Shown here in pieces: positions 1 to 7,104 of a stretch of 50,275 bases of DNA. Origin of the DNA: a virus. A program made the position numbers and the translations under genes. A model generated the notes under the pieces. It was not told the DNA's origin. It was given only the letters and a program-made list of their open reading frames with translations, and did no database searches. Where the stretch lies: positions 1 through 50,275 of the IMG/VR virus record IMGVR_UViG_3300045010_000280. One strand, 5' to 3'. Numbering within the stretch: position 1 is the stretch's first letter; every line of letters begins with the position of its first letter.

Positions 1-30
1 CATCATCGTATCCTGGACAACATCCAGTAA
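1..30 (+). CDS. 3' end of an unidentified CDS
   Basis: Frame 1 reads nine codons (HHRILDNIQ) and then TAA at 28-30. It is followed 15 bases later by a hairpin with a T tract, as expected for the end of a plus-strand transcription unit. Too little remains to identify the product. Confidence 0.5.
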   Translation, partial: HHRILDNIQ

Positions 31-45
31 GGAAATAAAAAAAAG

Positions 46-76
46 AAAACCCTGATCCAAAAACTCAGGGTTTTTT
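46..76 (+). terminator. Rho-independent terminator, probably bidirectional
   Basis: The 10-bp arms AAAACCCTGA (46-55) and TCAGGGTTTT (65-74) flank a 9-nt loop, with T's running on to 76. The A-rich 5' flank gives a T tract on the other strand as well. It lies between the plus-strand CDS ending at 30 and the minus-strand gene ending at 90, so it can serve both. Confidence 0.85.
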
Positions 77-89
77 ATTTTATCTTGAT

Positions 90-500
90 TTAATCTGTTT
101 GTCTACTAAAATATAGCATTGGATCTCGTCTAGAATCTAATCCAATATCAATTAATCTTGTTCCTCTTAATCTATGATATCTTGGTTCAGTAGGTTTTGG
201 AGGGTTGTATGGTCTTCCAATATCTGGATTTGTTTCAGATCCTGAACCAGATCCAATTGTGGTAGAAAAGTCATCATCATCCAATGAAGAACCAGATCCA
301 ATTGTGGTAGAAAAGTCATCATCATCCAATGAAGAACCAGATCCAATTGTGGTAGAAAAGTCATCATCATCCAATGAAGAACCAGATCCAATACCACCAG
401 CAGTTAAATCTTCTAATAATTTATTTTCGTGCTCAAGTTTTTTTATTTGCTCTAATAAATTATTATATTTTCTTACGTAATATTCTGTTTGTGCGTCCAT
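90..500 (-). CDS. Coiled-coil protein with three acidic 15-residue repeats
   Basis: This 136-residue protein matches no family I recognise. Residues 1-33 look like a short coiled coil rich in Leu, Lys and Glu (YYVRKYNNLLEQIKKLEHEN). Three perfect 15-residue copies of IGSGSSLDDDDFSTT follow, then a Gly/Ser stretch and a Pro/Arg-rich tail. It is transcribed away from the neighbour at 521 across a 20-bp gap, and the terminator at 46-76 closes it. There is no Shine-Dalgarno before the ATG; a TATACA hexamer lies 6 nt upstream. The coiled coil plus flexible acidic spacer suggests a structural or linker role, but that is inference. Confidence 0.6.
   Translation of the reverse strand: MDAQTEYYVRKYNNLLEQIKKLEHENKLLEDLTAGGIGSGSSLDDDDFSTTIGSGSSLDDDDFSTTIGSGSSLDDDDFSTTIGSGSGSETNPDIGRPYNPPKPTEPRYHRLRGTRLIDIGLDSRRDPMLYFSRQTD
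244..393 (-). repeat. Tandem 45-bp repeat (3 full copies plus a partial)
   Basis: Perfect 45-bp units lie at 244-288, 289-333 and 334-378, and the first 15 bases of a fourth at 379-393. They are in frame and encode the acidic GSGSSLDDDDFSTTI repeat of the gene at 90-500. The perfect identity suggests recent expansion by slippage or unequal recombination. There are no spacers, so this is not a CRISPR array. Confidence 0.95.
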
Positions 501-506
501 ACTTTA

Positions 507-514
507 TGTATATA
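507..514. promoter_or_regulatory. Candidate overlapping divergent -10 boxes
   Basis: Only 20 bp separate the start codons at 500 (minus) and 521 (plus). The stretch TGTATATA yields TATACA exactly 6 nt before the minus-strand ATG and TATATA exactly 6 nt before the plus-strand ATG. This is the same geometry as the better promoters elsewhere in the window. No convincing -35 box is visible, and AT-rich sequence produces such hexamers by chance. Confidence 0.3.
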
Positions 515-520
515 TAACAT

Positions 521-1231
521 ATGGGACTATTTGAAAATAGAATTAAATCGTTAGAATCAGCAGCGTATAAATTGTTAAACGAGTACGCTCCTCCGACAAA
601 CCCCTTTTTGAAGAATAGACAACCTGAAGTCTCGACATTGGAAGATAGAGAAAGACAAATAGGACTTCAAAAAGGTTTATCTATTTTATTCGGTGGAGGA
701 TCTTTACCGAGTAAGGTAAGAGAATTATTAAACCTTGGTAAAAAAACTCCGCTCCTTAGTGGTATTAATCCAAACGATCCCAAACCCCCATATGAAAGTG
801 ATGATATGGAAAGCAGAAGAACCCAGCCCGGTTATGGAATTTCTCCCCCAACAACTCCAAGCGGAGGTTTTGGGTTTGGCGGAAAGACAAGACCTAATTA
901 TGTTTTTCCCTCCAATGTTCAGGGAAGAACAACTCCGAGCACATTCAAATCATATGGTTCTGAAAATGAATTCTTCGAAAGAATGGCAACTCTAAGAAGT
1001 AAGCAAGCTGATTTGAGAAGAGAAAGAGCAAGTCTTAGAAAAACCATGACTGGAGACAAAACCAGCGGAACTCAAACACCAGATATTCAAAATAAAATTG
1101 CTGACTTAAGAGGTCAAGAAATTGCTGCTGGAGAAGAAGCTCAGTTCCTAAGAGCACAAAGAGGTAGACAAAAATCAAGAGAAATGACTGATAAAGGAAT
1201 CGCCCAATCTAGAAGATTAGCTGGAAGATAA
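521..1231 (+). CDS. Hypothetical Gly/Pro-rich protein with charged C-terminal helix
   Basis: A 236-residue protein of no family I recognise. The N-terminus (MGLFENRIKSLESAAYKLLNE) is an amphipathic helix. Residues about 75-150 are Pro/Gly/Ser/Thr-rich and probably disordered, and residues 150-236 form an Arg/Lys/Glu/Gln-rich helix or coiled coil. The composition resembles phage scaffold or internal virion proteins, but no motif proves this. The start is the first ATG; there is no Shine-Dalgarno and a TATATA sits 6 nt upstream. Transcription probably ends at the hairpin 1268-1292, inside the opposite-strand gene. Confidence 0.6.
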   Translation: MGLFENRIKSLESAAYKLLNEYAPPTNPFLKNRQPEVSTLEDRERQIGLQKGLSILFGGGSLPSKVRELLNLGKKTPLLSGINPNDPKPPYESDDMESRRTQPGYGISPPTTPSGGFGFGGKTRPNYVFPSNVQGRTTPSTFKSYGSENEFFERMATLRSKQADLRRERASLRKTMTGDKTSGTQTPDIQNKIADLRGQEIAAGEEAQFLRAQRGRQKSREMTDKGIAQSRRLAGR

Positions 1232-1233
1232 AA

Positions 1234-1398
1234 TTATTTTCCTCTTTTAGCTTTAGAGATTTTAATAGCGGCCAGTTGTTTGGCCGCTTTTTCTTTGGTT
1301 GGATGGGTTCCCAAAACTTTCTCTCCAGAAGAATCTAAAACTTTGTACTTATTTCCTACTTTACGAATCATTTCTACCAATTGTTGAAAGTTTTTCAT
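1234..1398 (-). CDS. Small basic 54-residue protein with T4-type capsid-targeting-like leader
   Basis: An intact minus-strand reading frame of 54 codons plus TAA. It begins MKNFQQLVEMI and ends in a Lys/Ala-rich helix (KEKAAKQLAAIKISKAKRGK). Short phage proteins of this form (a KYKVLDSSGEKVLGTH-type strand-turn, then Lys-rich helix) are common, function unknown. Support comes from a perfect TATAAATA on the same strand 5 nt upstream of the ATG. The first residues match the pattern of T4 internal-protein leaders. The stop is 2 bp from the convergent stop at 1231, and the reading frame contains that neighbour's terminator in antisense. Confidence 0.65.
   Translation of the reverse strand: MKNFQQLVEMIRKVGNKYKVLDSSGEKVLGTHPTKEKAAKQLAAIKISKAKRGK
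1268..1292 (+). terminator. Rho-independent terminator inside an antisense gene
   Basis: The 7-bp GC-rich arms GCGGCCA (1268-1274) and TGGCCGC (1281-1287) flank a 6-nt loop and are followed by T5 (1288-1292). The orientation fits the end of the plus-strand gene 521-1231, 37 bp downstream of its stop. The same bases encode part of the minus-strand 54-residue protein. Confidence 0.85.
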
Positions 1399-1425
1399 GG
1401 AAATATTTATACAGTGGTGTATACT
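1398..1425 (+). promoter_or_regulatory. Candidate sigma70-like promoter for the HNH gene
   Basis: TGGAAA (1398-1403), a 16-bp spacer, then TATACT (1420-1425). The predicted start near 1432 is 2 nt before the GTG at 1434. The -35 box is weak. It overlaps the minus-strand late promoter at 1404-1411. Confidence 0.35.
1404..1411 (-). promoter_or_regulatory. T4-type late promoter TATAAATA, abutting the ATG
   Basis: A perfect TATAAATA reads on the minus strand, with its last A at 1404. By T4 geometry (the box spans -13 to -6), +1 falls at 1398, the A of the start codon of the 54-codon gene. The 5-nt spacer (TTTCC) contains no Shine-Dalgarno. Confidence 0.7.
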
Positions 1426-1433
1426 TTTAGAGC

Positions 1434-1958
1434 GTGAAACCTAAATATAAGCAGATGAGTAAAAGAGTACTACTCTTAAATGCATCCGAAGAAGTGGTGA
1501 ATATTATCGAATGGAATCGTGCCGTCAAATTGCTCTATAGCGGCAAAGCACTGGAGCATGATGTTGACGAATTTTACGAAATCAAACTACCCAATAAAAC
1601 TATTCGTCTTCCGAAGATCATCATTCTTCGAAATTATATTCGCATTCCTTATAGACGAATTACTCCAAATCGTAAGAATATTTTTCTACGAGATCAATAT
1701 AGTTGCCAATATTGTGATGATAAGCTCACAGAAAATACGGCAACAATTGATCATGTCACTCCCCGTAGCAAGGGTGGAGGTTCTACATGGGAAAACATGG
1801 TAACTTGTTGCCGCAAATGTAATCTAAAAAAGGCAAACAACTATCCAAAGGATGTTGGACTCAAGCTACATAAGAAGCCAAGACCACCACTCGTAAATGT
1901 ACTTGGTTTAAGAGAATTGATCGAATTAAACAAGTGCTGGTCCAAATTTGTAGGATAA
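1434..1958 (+). CDS. HNH endonuclease (zinc-finger type)
   Basis: The HNH core runs over residues about 88-132: CQYC (91-94), the IDHVTPRSKGGGSTWENMV block with His107 and Asn121, then the second zinc pair in CCRKCN (126-129). This is the common stand-alone HNH family whose N-terminus reads roughly RVLLLNAS, then a short beta domain. Such proteins cut or nick DNA using one metal ion; in phages they act in packaging, genome processing or as free homing enzymes. The role here is not determinable. The listed start is GTG. The ATG at 1455 would give MSKRVLLLNAS and fits the family start equally well; neither has a Shine-Dalgarno. The FmdB-like gene follows after 3 bp. Confidence 0.85.
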   Translation: MKPKYKQMSKRVLLLNASEEVVNIIEWNRAVKLLYSGKALEHDVDEFYEIKLPNKTIRLPKIIILRNYIRIPYRRITPNRKNIFLRDQYSCQYCDDKLTENTATIDHVTPRSKGGGSTWENMVTCCRKCNLKKANNYPKDVGLKLHKKPRPPLVNVLGLRELIELNKCWSKFVG

Positions 1959-1961
1959 ATT

Positions 1962-2261
1962 ATGCCAACATACAATTATGAATGTACAAAATGCCAGCAC
2001 CTGTTCGAACAAGTAGAAACAATTTCAAACAGAAATGTTCCATGTGATAAACCTTGCCCCAAGTGTAATGAAATGGGTGTAGAGAAGAGCTGGGTCGGTC
2101 AAACCCCAGGTTTAGCCGCAGACTCAACTCTTACTCCAGATAAGAAAACTGGTGGCCAATGGGGTGAATTGATGTCCAAGATGAAGCGAGGTATGCCTAA
2201 GAGATACCATAAAAATATGGATAGAGCCACAAATGTTTCTGGGTCAAAGTGGCAGAGATGA
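1962..2261 (+). CDS. FmdB-family zinc-ribbon protein
   Basis: The 99-residue protein opens [16 protein letters not shown], typical of the CxxC-CxxC FmdB zinc-ribbon family. The cysteine pairs are C8/C11 and C32/C35. The basic tail (residues 70-99) may contact nucleic acid. FmdB-like proteins are called putative regulators, but their biochemistry is poorly known; T4-like phages of aquatic bacteria often carry one. It starts 3 bp after the HNH gene stop with an AGGA Shine-Dalgarno, and its TGA overlaps the downstream ATG (ATGA), so the three genes look co-translated. Confidence 0.85.
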   Translation: MPTYNYECTKCQHLFEQVETISNRNVPCDKPCPKCNEMGVEKSWVGQTPGLAADSTLTPDKKTGGQWGELMSKMKRGMPKRYHKNMDRATNVSGSKWQR

Positions 2262-3664
2262 TAAATAAGGATATGAAAAGCCTCAATGACATTATTAAAT
2301 TTACTACAAAAGTAATCACAGAAGAAGATAATAAAAATAATAAAATTGATCAAATTGTAGAAACATTACAATTAGCAGAATCATATTTGGGGAGAAAGTT
2401 AAACAAACACGAAGTAAGTAACTTCACCGATATAATTCTTGAAGCTGATGAAGTAATGGAAAAACAAAAAAAAGATACTGATGTTTTGTTTAAAAGAGGA
2501 AAGTATACAATTGAAATAATTACTTCTGATGGTAAATTAGTCAAATCGGCCACTTCTCAACAAGGCATATTAAATGTAATTCATGGCGAAAAACAATATA
2601 GAGTTCTTGATGGAAACAATAGAGATATAACTGCTAAATTAAAATCATTTATTAGGCAAAAACAAAAGCAAGAAGAACTAAAGAAAAAATACGCCAAAAA
2701 GAAAAAAAAAATTCGAACTGAGTCGGTAAATTATTTGAATGAATTTGCTGGTGGTTCAGGCATAAAGAGTGTCGCAAAATTAATTGATTTGTTTGGTGGT
2801 GTAGCAAAGGCATCTACTAGAGAAGTAGGACAAACAGCTGCAACAAGAACTGGTTCTAAACTATTAGATGATTTGACGGCTGCGGCTGGGAAAAACTATT
2901 TTCCTAAAATAGAAATAGATGGTTCTCCTATTACTCCAGCAAAAGCTACTATGCCTCAACAACCAGCACCTGTGCCAGCACCAAAGCCAATTCGAGAACC
3001 AGAACCTGGATTTAAGCCTTTTCGAGAACCAGAACGTGAATTTAACCCCTTTACTGTTCCTGTTTTTGAACCACCAGTTCCATATAAACCAAAAGTAGAA
3101 CCAATGGTTCCCTCAAGAACAACTCCAGAACCTAAACCAAAAGTAGAACCAATGGTTCCCTCAAGAACAACTCCAGAACCTAAACCAAAAGTAGAACCAA
3201 TGGTTCCCTCAAGAACAACTCCAGAACCTAAACCAACTCCAGAACCTAAACCAACTCCAAAGCCTAAACCAACTCCAGAACCTAAACCAACTCCAAAGCC
3301 TAAACCAACTCCAGAACCTAAACCAACTCCAAAGCCTAAACCAACTCCAGAGCCTAAACCAACTCCAGAACCTAAACCAACTCCAGAACCTAAACCAACT
3401 CCAGAACCTAAACCAACTCCAAAGCCTAAACCAACTCCAGAGCCTAAACCAACTCCAAAGCCTAAACCAACTCCAAAGCCTAAACCAACTCCAAAGCCTA
3501 AGCCAGAGGACACAGACTTTGATACACCATTTGTTGGTGGCGGTGGGGGAGTGTCTTCAATTGTTTCAACCGATATACTAAATGTTGATACAAACACTCT
3601 TGTTCCAAACAACCTTTACAAATATAGAAAAACTGGTATATTTGGACTTCCAACTAATTATTGA
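2258..3664 (+). CDS. Long protein with Pro-rich PTP(E/K)PK rod
   Basis: A 468-residue protein, probably virion-associated. Residues about 1-165 are charged and helical, ending in a run of Lys. Residues 165-225 are small and Gly/Ala-rich. From about residue 230 it becomes Pro-rich, with three 16-residue [16 protein letters not shown] units and then 15 PTP(E/K)PK units. A Gly-rich tail follows. A PTPEPK array should form an extended polyproline rod, as in TonB-like spacers and some phage structural linkers. The listed start overlaps the previous stop (ATGA). The ATG at 2273, just after GATAAATA, is an equally good alternative and gives [10 protein letters not shown]. Function unknown. Confidence 0.7.
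   Translation: MINKDMKSLNDIIKFTTKVITEEDNKNNKIDQIVETLQLAESYLGRKLNKHEVSNFTDIILEADEVMEKQKKDTDVLFKRGKYTIEIITSDGKLVKSATSQQGILNVIHGEKQYRVLDGNNRDITAKLKSFIRQKQKQEELKKKYAKKKKKIRTESVNYLNEFAGGSGIKSVAKLIDLFGGVAKASTREVGQTAATRTGSKLLDDLTAAAGKNYFPKIEIDGSPITPAKATMPQQPAPVPAPKPIREPEPGFKPFREPEREFNPFTVPVFEPPVPYKPKVEPMVPSRTTPEPKPKVEPMVPSRTTPEPKPKVEPMVPSRTTPEPKPTPEPKPTPKPKPTPEPKPTPKPKPTPEPKPTPKPKPTPEPKPTPEPKPTPEPKPTPEPKPTPKPKPTPEPKPTPKPKPTPKPKPTPKPKPEDTDFDTPFVGGGGGVSSIVSTDILNVDTNTLVPNNLYKYRKTGIFGLPTNY
2260..2267 (+). promoter_or_regulatory. Late-promoter-like GATAAATA, 5 nt before an ATG
   Basis: GATAAATA is followed by AGGAT and the ATG at 2273. It matches 7 of 8 bases of the late consensus and has the same 5-nt spacing as 4875-4882 and 1404-1411. 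It overlaps the upstream stop codon, so part of the match may be coding constraint. Confidence 0.35.
3089..3232 (+). repeat. Three tandem 48-bp coding repeats
   Basis: Units at 3089-3136, 3137-3184 and 3185-3232 are identical or nearly so and encode [16 protein letters not shown]. They lie directly before the 18-bp array. The last six residues of each unit resemble the PTPEPK unit, so the arrays may be related by expansion. Confidence 0.95.
3233..3502 (+). repeat. Fifteen tandem 18-bp repeats encoding PTP(E/K)PK
   Basis: Fifteen contiguous units of the form CCAACTCCA(GA/AA)RCCTAAA encode PTPEPK or PTPKPK. In order, the variable residue is E K E K E K E E E E K E K K K. Copy number is expected to vary between isolates. 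Confidence 0.95.
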
Positions 3665-4332
3665 TGATTCAAAAAACTTTTAAACATAATTTTACCCTCT
3701 CTGAGAGAGACATATCTGCTACTGAATTTAATATTGGTAGATGTTATGTAACAGAGGATGGTATTTTTCCTAGCGTAACTACGGTTGTAGGCTGGGAAAA
3801 GCAAGCATTCTTTAAAACGTGGAGAAAACAAAATCCAGAAGAAGCAAAGAGAGTTACAACAAGGGGTAATGAACTCCATTCAACGATTGAAAAATATCTT
3901 AAAAACGAAGATATTGCATCTCTTGAATTAATGCCCAATGATCTTGAATTATTCATTCAAATTAAAGAAAATTTAGATAAAATTGATAACATAAAAGCTC
4001 TTGAATTTCCTTTGTTCGGTAAAATTATTGGTCTTGCTGGTAGAGTAGATTGTGTCGCAGAATACAACGGAAAGCTTTCTATTATTGATTTCAAAGGAAG
4101 TACAAGAGAAAAAAGAAAAGAAGACATAGACAACTACATGTTGCAGGCAACCGCTTATGCTCTATTATGGAGAGAGACAACTGGCGAAAAAATAGATAAT
4201 TTCGTAATTCTTATTTCTTGCGAAGACGGAACTACTCAGATATTTGAAGACAACCCAATAAACTATGTAAGTTCTTTAATCGAAGCGATAAAAAAATATA
4301 GGATGAACAATGAACGAGAAAGATCAAGTTAA
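3664..4332 (+). CDS. PD-(D/E)XK nuclease, MGME1/Cas4-like
   Basis: The 222-residue protein has the RecB-type nuclease order. A His in GNELHSTIEKYL (about residue 72) is followed by Glu114 (ALEFPLF), GRVD (Asp129), IDFKGS (Asp142, Lys144) and a QATAYA motif after residue 161. This fits the phage nucleases related to mitochondrial exonuclease MGME1 and Cas4, which degrade single-stranded ends. A role in recombination or DNA end processing is inferred. The true start is the ATG that shares one base with the preceding stop (TGATG). Confidence 0.8.
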   Translation: MIQKTFKHNFTLSERDISATEFNIGRCYVTEDGIFPSVTTVVGWEKQAFFKTWRKQNPEEAKRVTTRGNELHSTIEKYLKNEDIASLELMPNDLELFIQIKENLDKIDNIKALEFPLFGKIIGLAGRVDCVAEYNGKLSIIDFKGSTREKRKEDIDNYMLQATAYALLWRETTGEKIDNFVILISCEDGTTQIFEDNPINYVSSLIEAIKKYRMNNERERSS

Positions 4333-4711
4333 TAGGAGAAATACCAGAGTTTGGGTAAAAATGAATGAAGATGCCAAATCTTCATATTTTAGAAATCAAT
4401 TTATTCAAAAATATGGTGGTAAATTTGTAAAAGAAGGAAAACACTGGAAATGGGTGGAAATAGATTTCGAAAAGCTATTGATAGAAGATTTCGAAAAACA
4501 AGTAAAAGAATTTAAACCACCAGAACCAGTAATCAGAATAGAACGAGGGAAAAACTATGTTTTCCTCAATAAAGAGGGAAAAGAAGTCTATATCAAAAAT
4601 TTATTAGATTTTTGCACGGAGAATAAGTTAGTTCGCGGAGCCATGTATGATTTAATGAGTGGAAAACGAAAGACCTACAAGGGTTATAAGTTTTTAAAAA
4701 AGGAGGAATGA
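4310..4711 (+). CDS. Hypothetical protein with C-terminal helix-turn-helix-like region
   Basis: A 133-residue charged protein. Residues about 85-130 (NKEGKEVYIKNLLDFCTENKLVRGAMYDLMSGKRKTYKGYKF) resemble the small DNA-binding repeats found at the ends of phage homing endonucleases and replication proteins, in which a helix-turn-helix is followed by a YKG(Y/W)K(F) strand. No nuclease motif is visible in the N-terminal part. It overlaps the nuclease gene by 23 bp and has an AGGA Shine-Dalgarno. DNA binding is inference. Confidence 0.6.
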   Translation: MNEKDQVNRRNTRVWVKMNEDAKSSYFRNQFIQKYGGKFVKEGKHWKWVEIDFEKLLIEDFEKQVKEFKPPEPVIRIERGKNYVFLNKEGKEVYIKNLLDFCTENKLVRGAMYDLMSGKRKTYKGYKFLKKEE

Positions 4712-4712
4712 T

Positions 4713-4841
4713 ATGGAATTAGTAATTAGCGAATCTCTAGGCACTATTTTCTATAGCGTAGTTGTTTTTGTAACTGGTGCGCTGATAGGCCAGGGCCTTT
4801 GGACTTGGGTATCCAAGTTCTTCCCGTGGAATCGGAAGTGA
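4713..4841 (+). CDS. Small 42-residue single-span membrane protein
   Basis: A strong AGGAGG lies 7 nt upstream of the ATG. The protein has one hydrophobic helix (about residues 10-32, TIFYSVVVFVTGALIGQGLW) and a basic C-terminus (FFPWNRK). The gene begins right after the stop at 4711 and is closed by the terminator at 4846-4871. Function unknown; small membrane peptides of phages include lysis modulators and inner-membrane effectors. Confidence 0.7.
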   Translation: MELVISESLGTIFYSVVVFVTGALIGQGLWTWVSKFFPWNRK

Positions 4842-4845
4842 ATTG

Positions 4846-4871
4846 GGCGAGTCGAAAGACCCGCCTTTTTT
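4846..4871 (+). terminator. Rho-independent terminator
   Basis: The arms are 4846-4853 and 4858-4865 (seven GC-rich pairs and one A/C mismatch), with a GAAA tetraloop and T6. It ends the operon that includes the 42-codon gene. It excludes a start upstream of 4875 for the next gene: the in-frame extension to 4843 would run through this hairpin. Confidence 0.9.
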
Positions 4872-4874
4872 GTT

Positions 4875-4882
4875 TATAAATA
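4875..4882 (+). promoter_or_regulatory. T4-type late promoter TATAAATA, abutting the ATG
   Basis: A perfect TATAAATA directly follows the terminator and is followed by CCAGT and the ATG at 4888. T4 geometry puts +1 on the A of that ATG. No Shine-Dalgarno is possible in so short a leader. Confidence 0.85.
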
Positions 4883-4887
4883 CCAGT

Positions 4888-7104
4888 ATGAGTGATACTT
4901 GGTTCGATCCTACTTTCATCAAAAACTATACCCGTAATATTCTTCCTCATATTAATAATTTGGAAGAGGGCTATTTCTTAAAACAAGAAAAACAAAGCCA
5001 AGCAATCGAAAGATTTATCGCAAGAAAAAAGAGAGATAGAGAGATTCGAACTGCTCGTAACAGAGTTAGGCAACAAAGAGCTGTTCATGCAGCCGAAAGA
5101 GGAAAGGCCAGAGAAATGGACATTCGCACAGGACAACCAATATCAGGAAAAGGAGCTGGTGGATTCTATGAAGAAGTAGAAAAAATATTTGAAAATAAAA
5201 AATCTGGAGAAACAAAAAAGCACAACGAAAAGTTCCGTGGCTTCAAAGATTTCAGAAAGGACTTTAGATTATCTACAAGAGCTGCAATTAAAGGAGATGA
5301 CCGCGAAAAGGATAAACTAAGAAAAAGAGAAGAACGAAGATTAAATGAATTATTTTCAATTCAATCAATAAAGGTAATAAATGAGCAAGAAGAAGAACAA
5401 ACAGAAGATCAACCAGCCGATCAAGGACAAGAAGAAGCTTCTCAAGGAGAGGGAGCTATTCAACAAGAAGGTCTTGTTCCTCCTCCTTTTGAACTCATCT
5501 TCGAACAACTTAAAGGACTTAGATCTAAAGTAAAAAACGTATTCGAAAATCTCAGTAACATTTCCTATAAGATTCTATCGGAAAAATTTAGAGTGTTTTC
5601 AGTAAATAAAGATGATAGAGATTTTCAGATAGAAAATGCTGTTATTCTAATTTCTAGAATTTGCTCTGGTGCTTCTGAGCAAGAACTACAAATTATGCAG
5701 CAATTTGAGGGTGGTAGATTCTTTGACTTTGATGAGGAAGCATTTGAAATTGCTAGAAATCTTCTATCCAATCTAGGCGAATCTTGCTTTCAGAATCTAA
5801 TTTTTATAAACGAACTGGGAACACAAGCTGATATTCCTGGTGGAGGAAGAACACAGATTCTTTGCGGTCAAAATACTTTTAAGATAGTGACCGGGAAAGT
5901 TTATGTGAAAGAAAGTACAGATTCTCCGAACTATGGTGTTAAATTGCAAAATGTAATTAGAATGCTAATTCCAATGAGTATTCCAAACACACCAGAGACA
6001 GAACAGTTTGATCAGATGCATATGTTTATCGAACCACTAAGACGGCAGCTGTTAAAGTTCTCAAGTGTTCTGGTAGATGATACAAATCCACTTACACAAA
6101 CACCAGAGGGAATGCAAATTGTTTATGCAAATGGTTTACTACAGAATAATCAAATTCCTGAAAATGCAAAACTTTCTACAGTAAACAATTTGATACAGCA
6201 GTATGCTAATCAAATAATGAGTGATGTAAAAACATTCAAGAAGTCATTTTTCATGGAAAATCTTAAACTTATGTTGACGAGATATTTCCTATCTGGATTT
6301 AATCAAATGGATCCAAGAAATAATGCTACTCACCTTTTAACTGATAATGGGTTATTCCTAATCAGTGATGATTTGATTGCTTCATACACAAAAGAAGCTG
6401 ATATAGAAATAAGACTAAAAAAATCTAAAAAGTCTTCTATTGGTAGAAAAGAAAAGGGAAGCACTATTTCCAAGTCTATAGAAAAAAATAGAGCAATAGT
6501 AGAGCAAGTTATGCAAGACATGCAACCAGTCTTGACTCCAGATCAAATCTTGATAGATGGGGGAGAAGTAATAAGAAATCTTGACTTTACTTTCTACACA
6601 ATGATCTTAGATAATTTTGACTTGGATTTTAGCATGTCTCTAAATCCAGGATATACTGTATCAACAAAAGAAAAGAAGAAAAACGAATACAACATAGTAA
6701 AAATAAAGGATAAAGAATTTAAAATTCCTGTGCGTATGGATCGCGGAGACATGAGCACAAAAACAATAAAAGAAGAATTTGAGACTTTATTCTCTTTAAG
6801 AGAAAAAAAAGAACTTATAATTGAAAAGCTCAGGGGATACGAAAAGAAATACTCTCAAAAGACCAGTCATCACAGATCAAATAGAAATAAGGCTAGAAGA
6901 GCCGCAGAGAAAAAATTCGGTGCTGCCGCCATGAAAGGTAAGGATGTGGACCACAAAGACGGTAACCCCATGAATAATTCCCCAAGTAATCTTCGTCTAA
7001 GAAGCAGGGGCGAAAATAGATCCGATAATGGTCATCACAAGGGAGAACCCCATAAGAAGGCCATGAAAGGAATCACTAATACATTCAAAGGGAAGGATAA
7101 GTAA
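4888..7104 (+). CDS. Large late protein with C-terminal HNH-type domain
   Basis: The 738-residue product starts MSDTWFDPTF. Residues 20-165 are very basic and helical, and residues about 168-196 form an acidic Gln/Glu linker. Residues 200-560 look like a folded domain of no family I recognise. Residues about 661-730 are basic and contain DVDHKDGNPMNN then SNLRLRSRGEN, the core of HNH_3-type domains (Asp688-His689, Asn693, Asn701). The late promoter makes this a late, probably virion-associated protein, so it may be an injected or capsid-bound nuclease, or the HNH fold may only bind DNA. The start was chosen because the terminator and TATAAATA lie immediately upstream. It shares one base with the next gene. 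Confidence 0.75.
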   Translation: MSDTWFDPTFIKNYTRNILPHINNLEEGYFLKQEKQSQAIERFIARKKRDREIRTARNRVRQQRAVHAAERGKAREMDIRTGQPISGKGAGGFYEEVEKIFENKKSGETKKHNEKFRGFKDFRKDFRLSTRAAIKGDDREKDKLRKREERRLNELFSIQSIKVINEQEEEQTEDQPADQGQEEASQGEGAIQQEGLVPPPFELIFEQLKGLRSKVKNVFENLSNISYKILSEKFRVFSVNKDDRDFQIENAVILISRICSGASEQELQIMQQFEGGRFFDFDEEAFEIARNLLSNLGESCFQNLIFINELGTQADIPGGGRTQILCGQNTFKIVTGKVYVKESTDSPNYGVKLQNVIRMLIPMSIPNTPETEQFDQMHMFIEPLRRQLLKFSSVLVDDTNPLTQTPEGMQIVYANGLLQNNQIPENAKLSTVNNLIQQYANQIMSDVKTFKKSFFMENLKLMLTRYFLSGFNQMDPRNNATHLLTDNGLFLISDDLIASYTKEADIEIRLKKSKKSSIGRKEKGSTISKSIEKNRAIVEQVMQDMQPVLTPDQILIDGGEVIRNLDFTFYTMILDNFDLDFSMSLNPGYTVSTKEKKKNEYNIVKIKDKEFKIPVRMDRGDMSTKTIKEEFETLFSLREKKELIIEKLRGYEKKYSQKTSHHRSNRNKARRAAEKKFGAAAMKGKDVDHKDGNPMNNSPSNLRLRSRGENRSDNGHHKGEPHKKAMKGITNTFKGKDK

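Noticed and set aside
244-393. CRISPR-like array
   Set aside because: The 45-bp units are contiguous with no spacers and are in frame with a coding sequence.
2956-3612. Open frame on the minus strand with a long Gly-Val-Gly-Leu repeat
   Set aside because: It is the exact antisense of the PTP(E/K)PK repeat array; the open frame is a by-product of the repetitive codons and it has no Shine-Dalgarno or promoter.
4843-4887. Upstream TTG start of the HNH-tailed late gene
   Set aside because: The extension passes through a strong terminator hairpin and the TATAAATA box; the ATG at 4888 is a better start.
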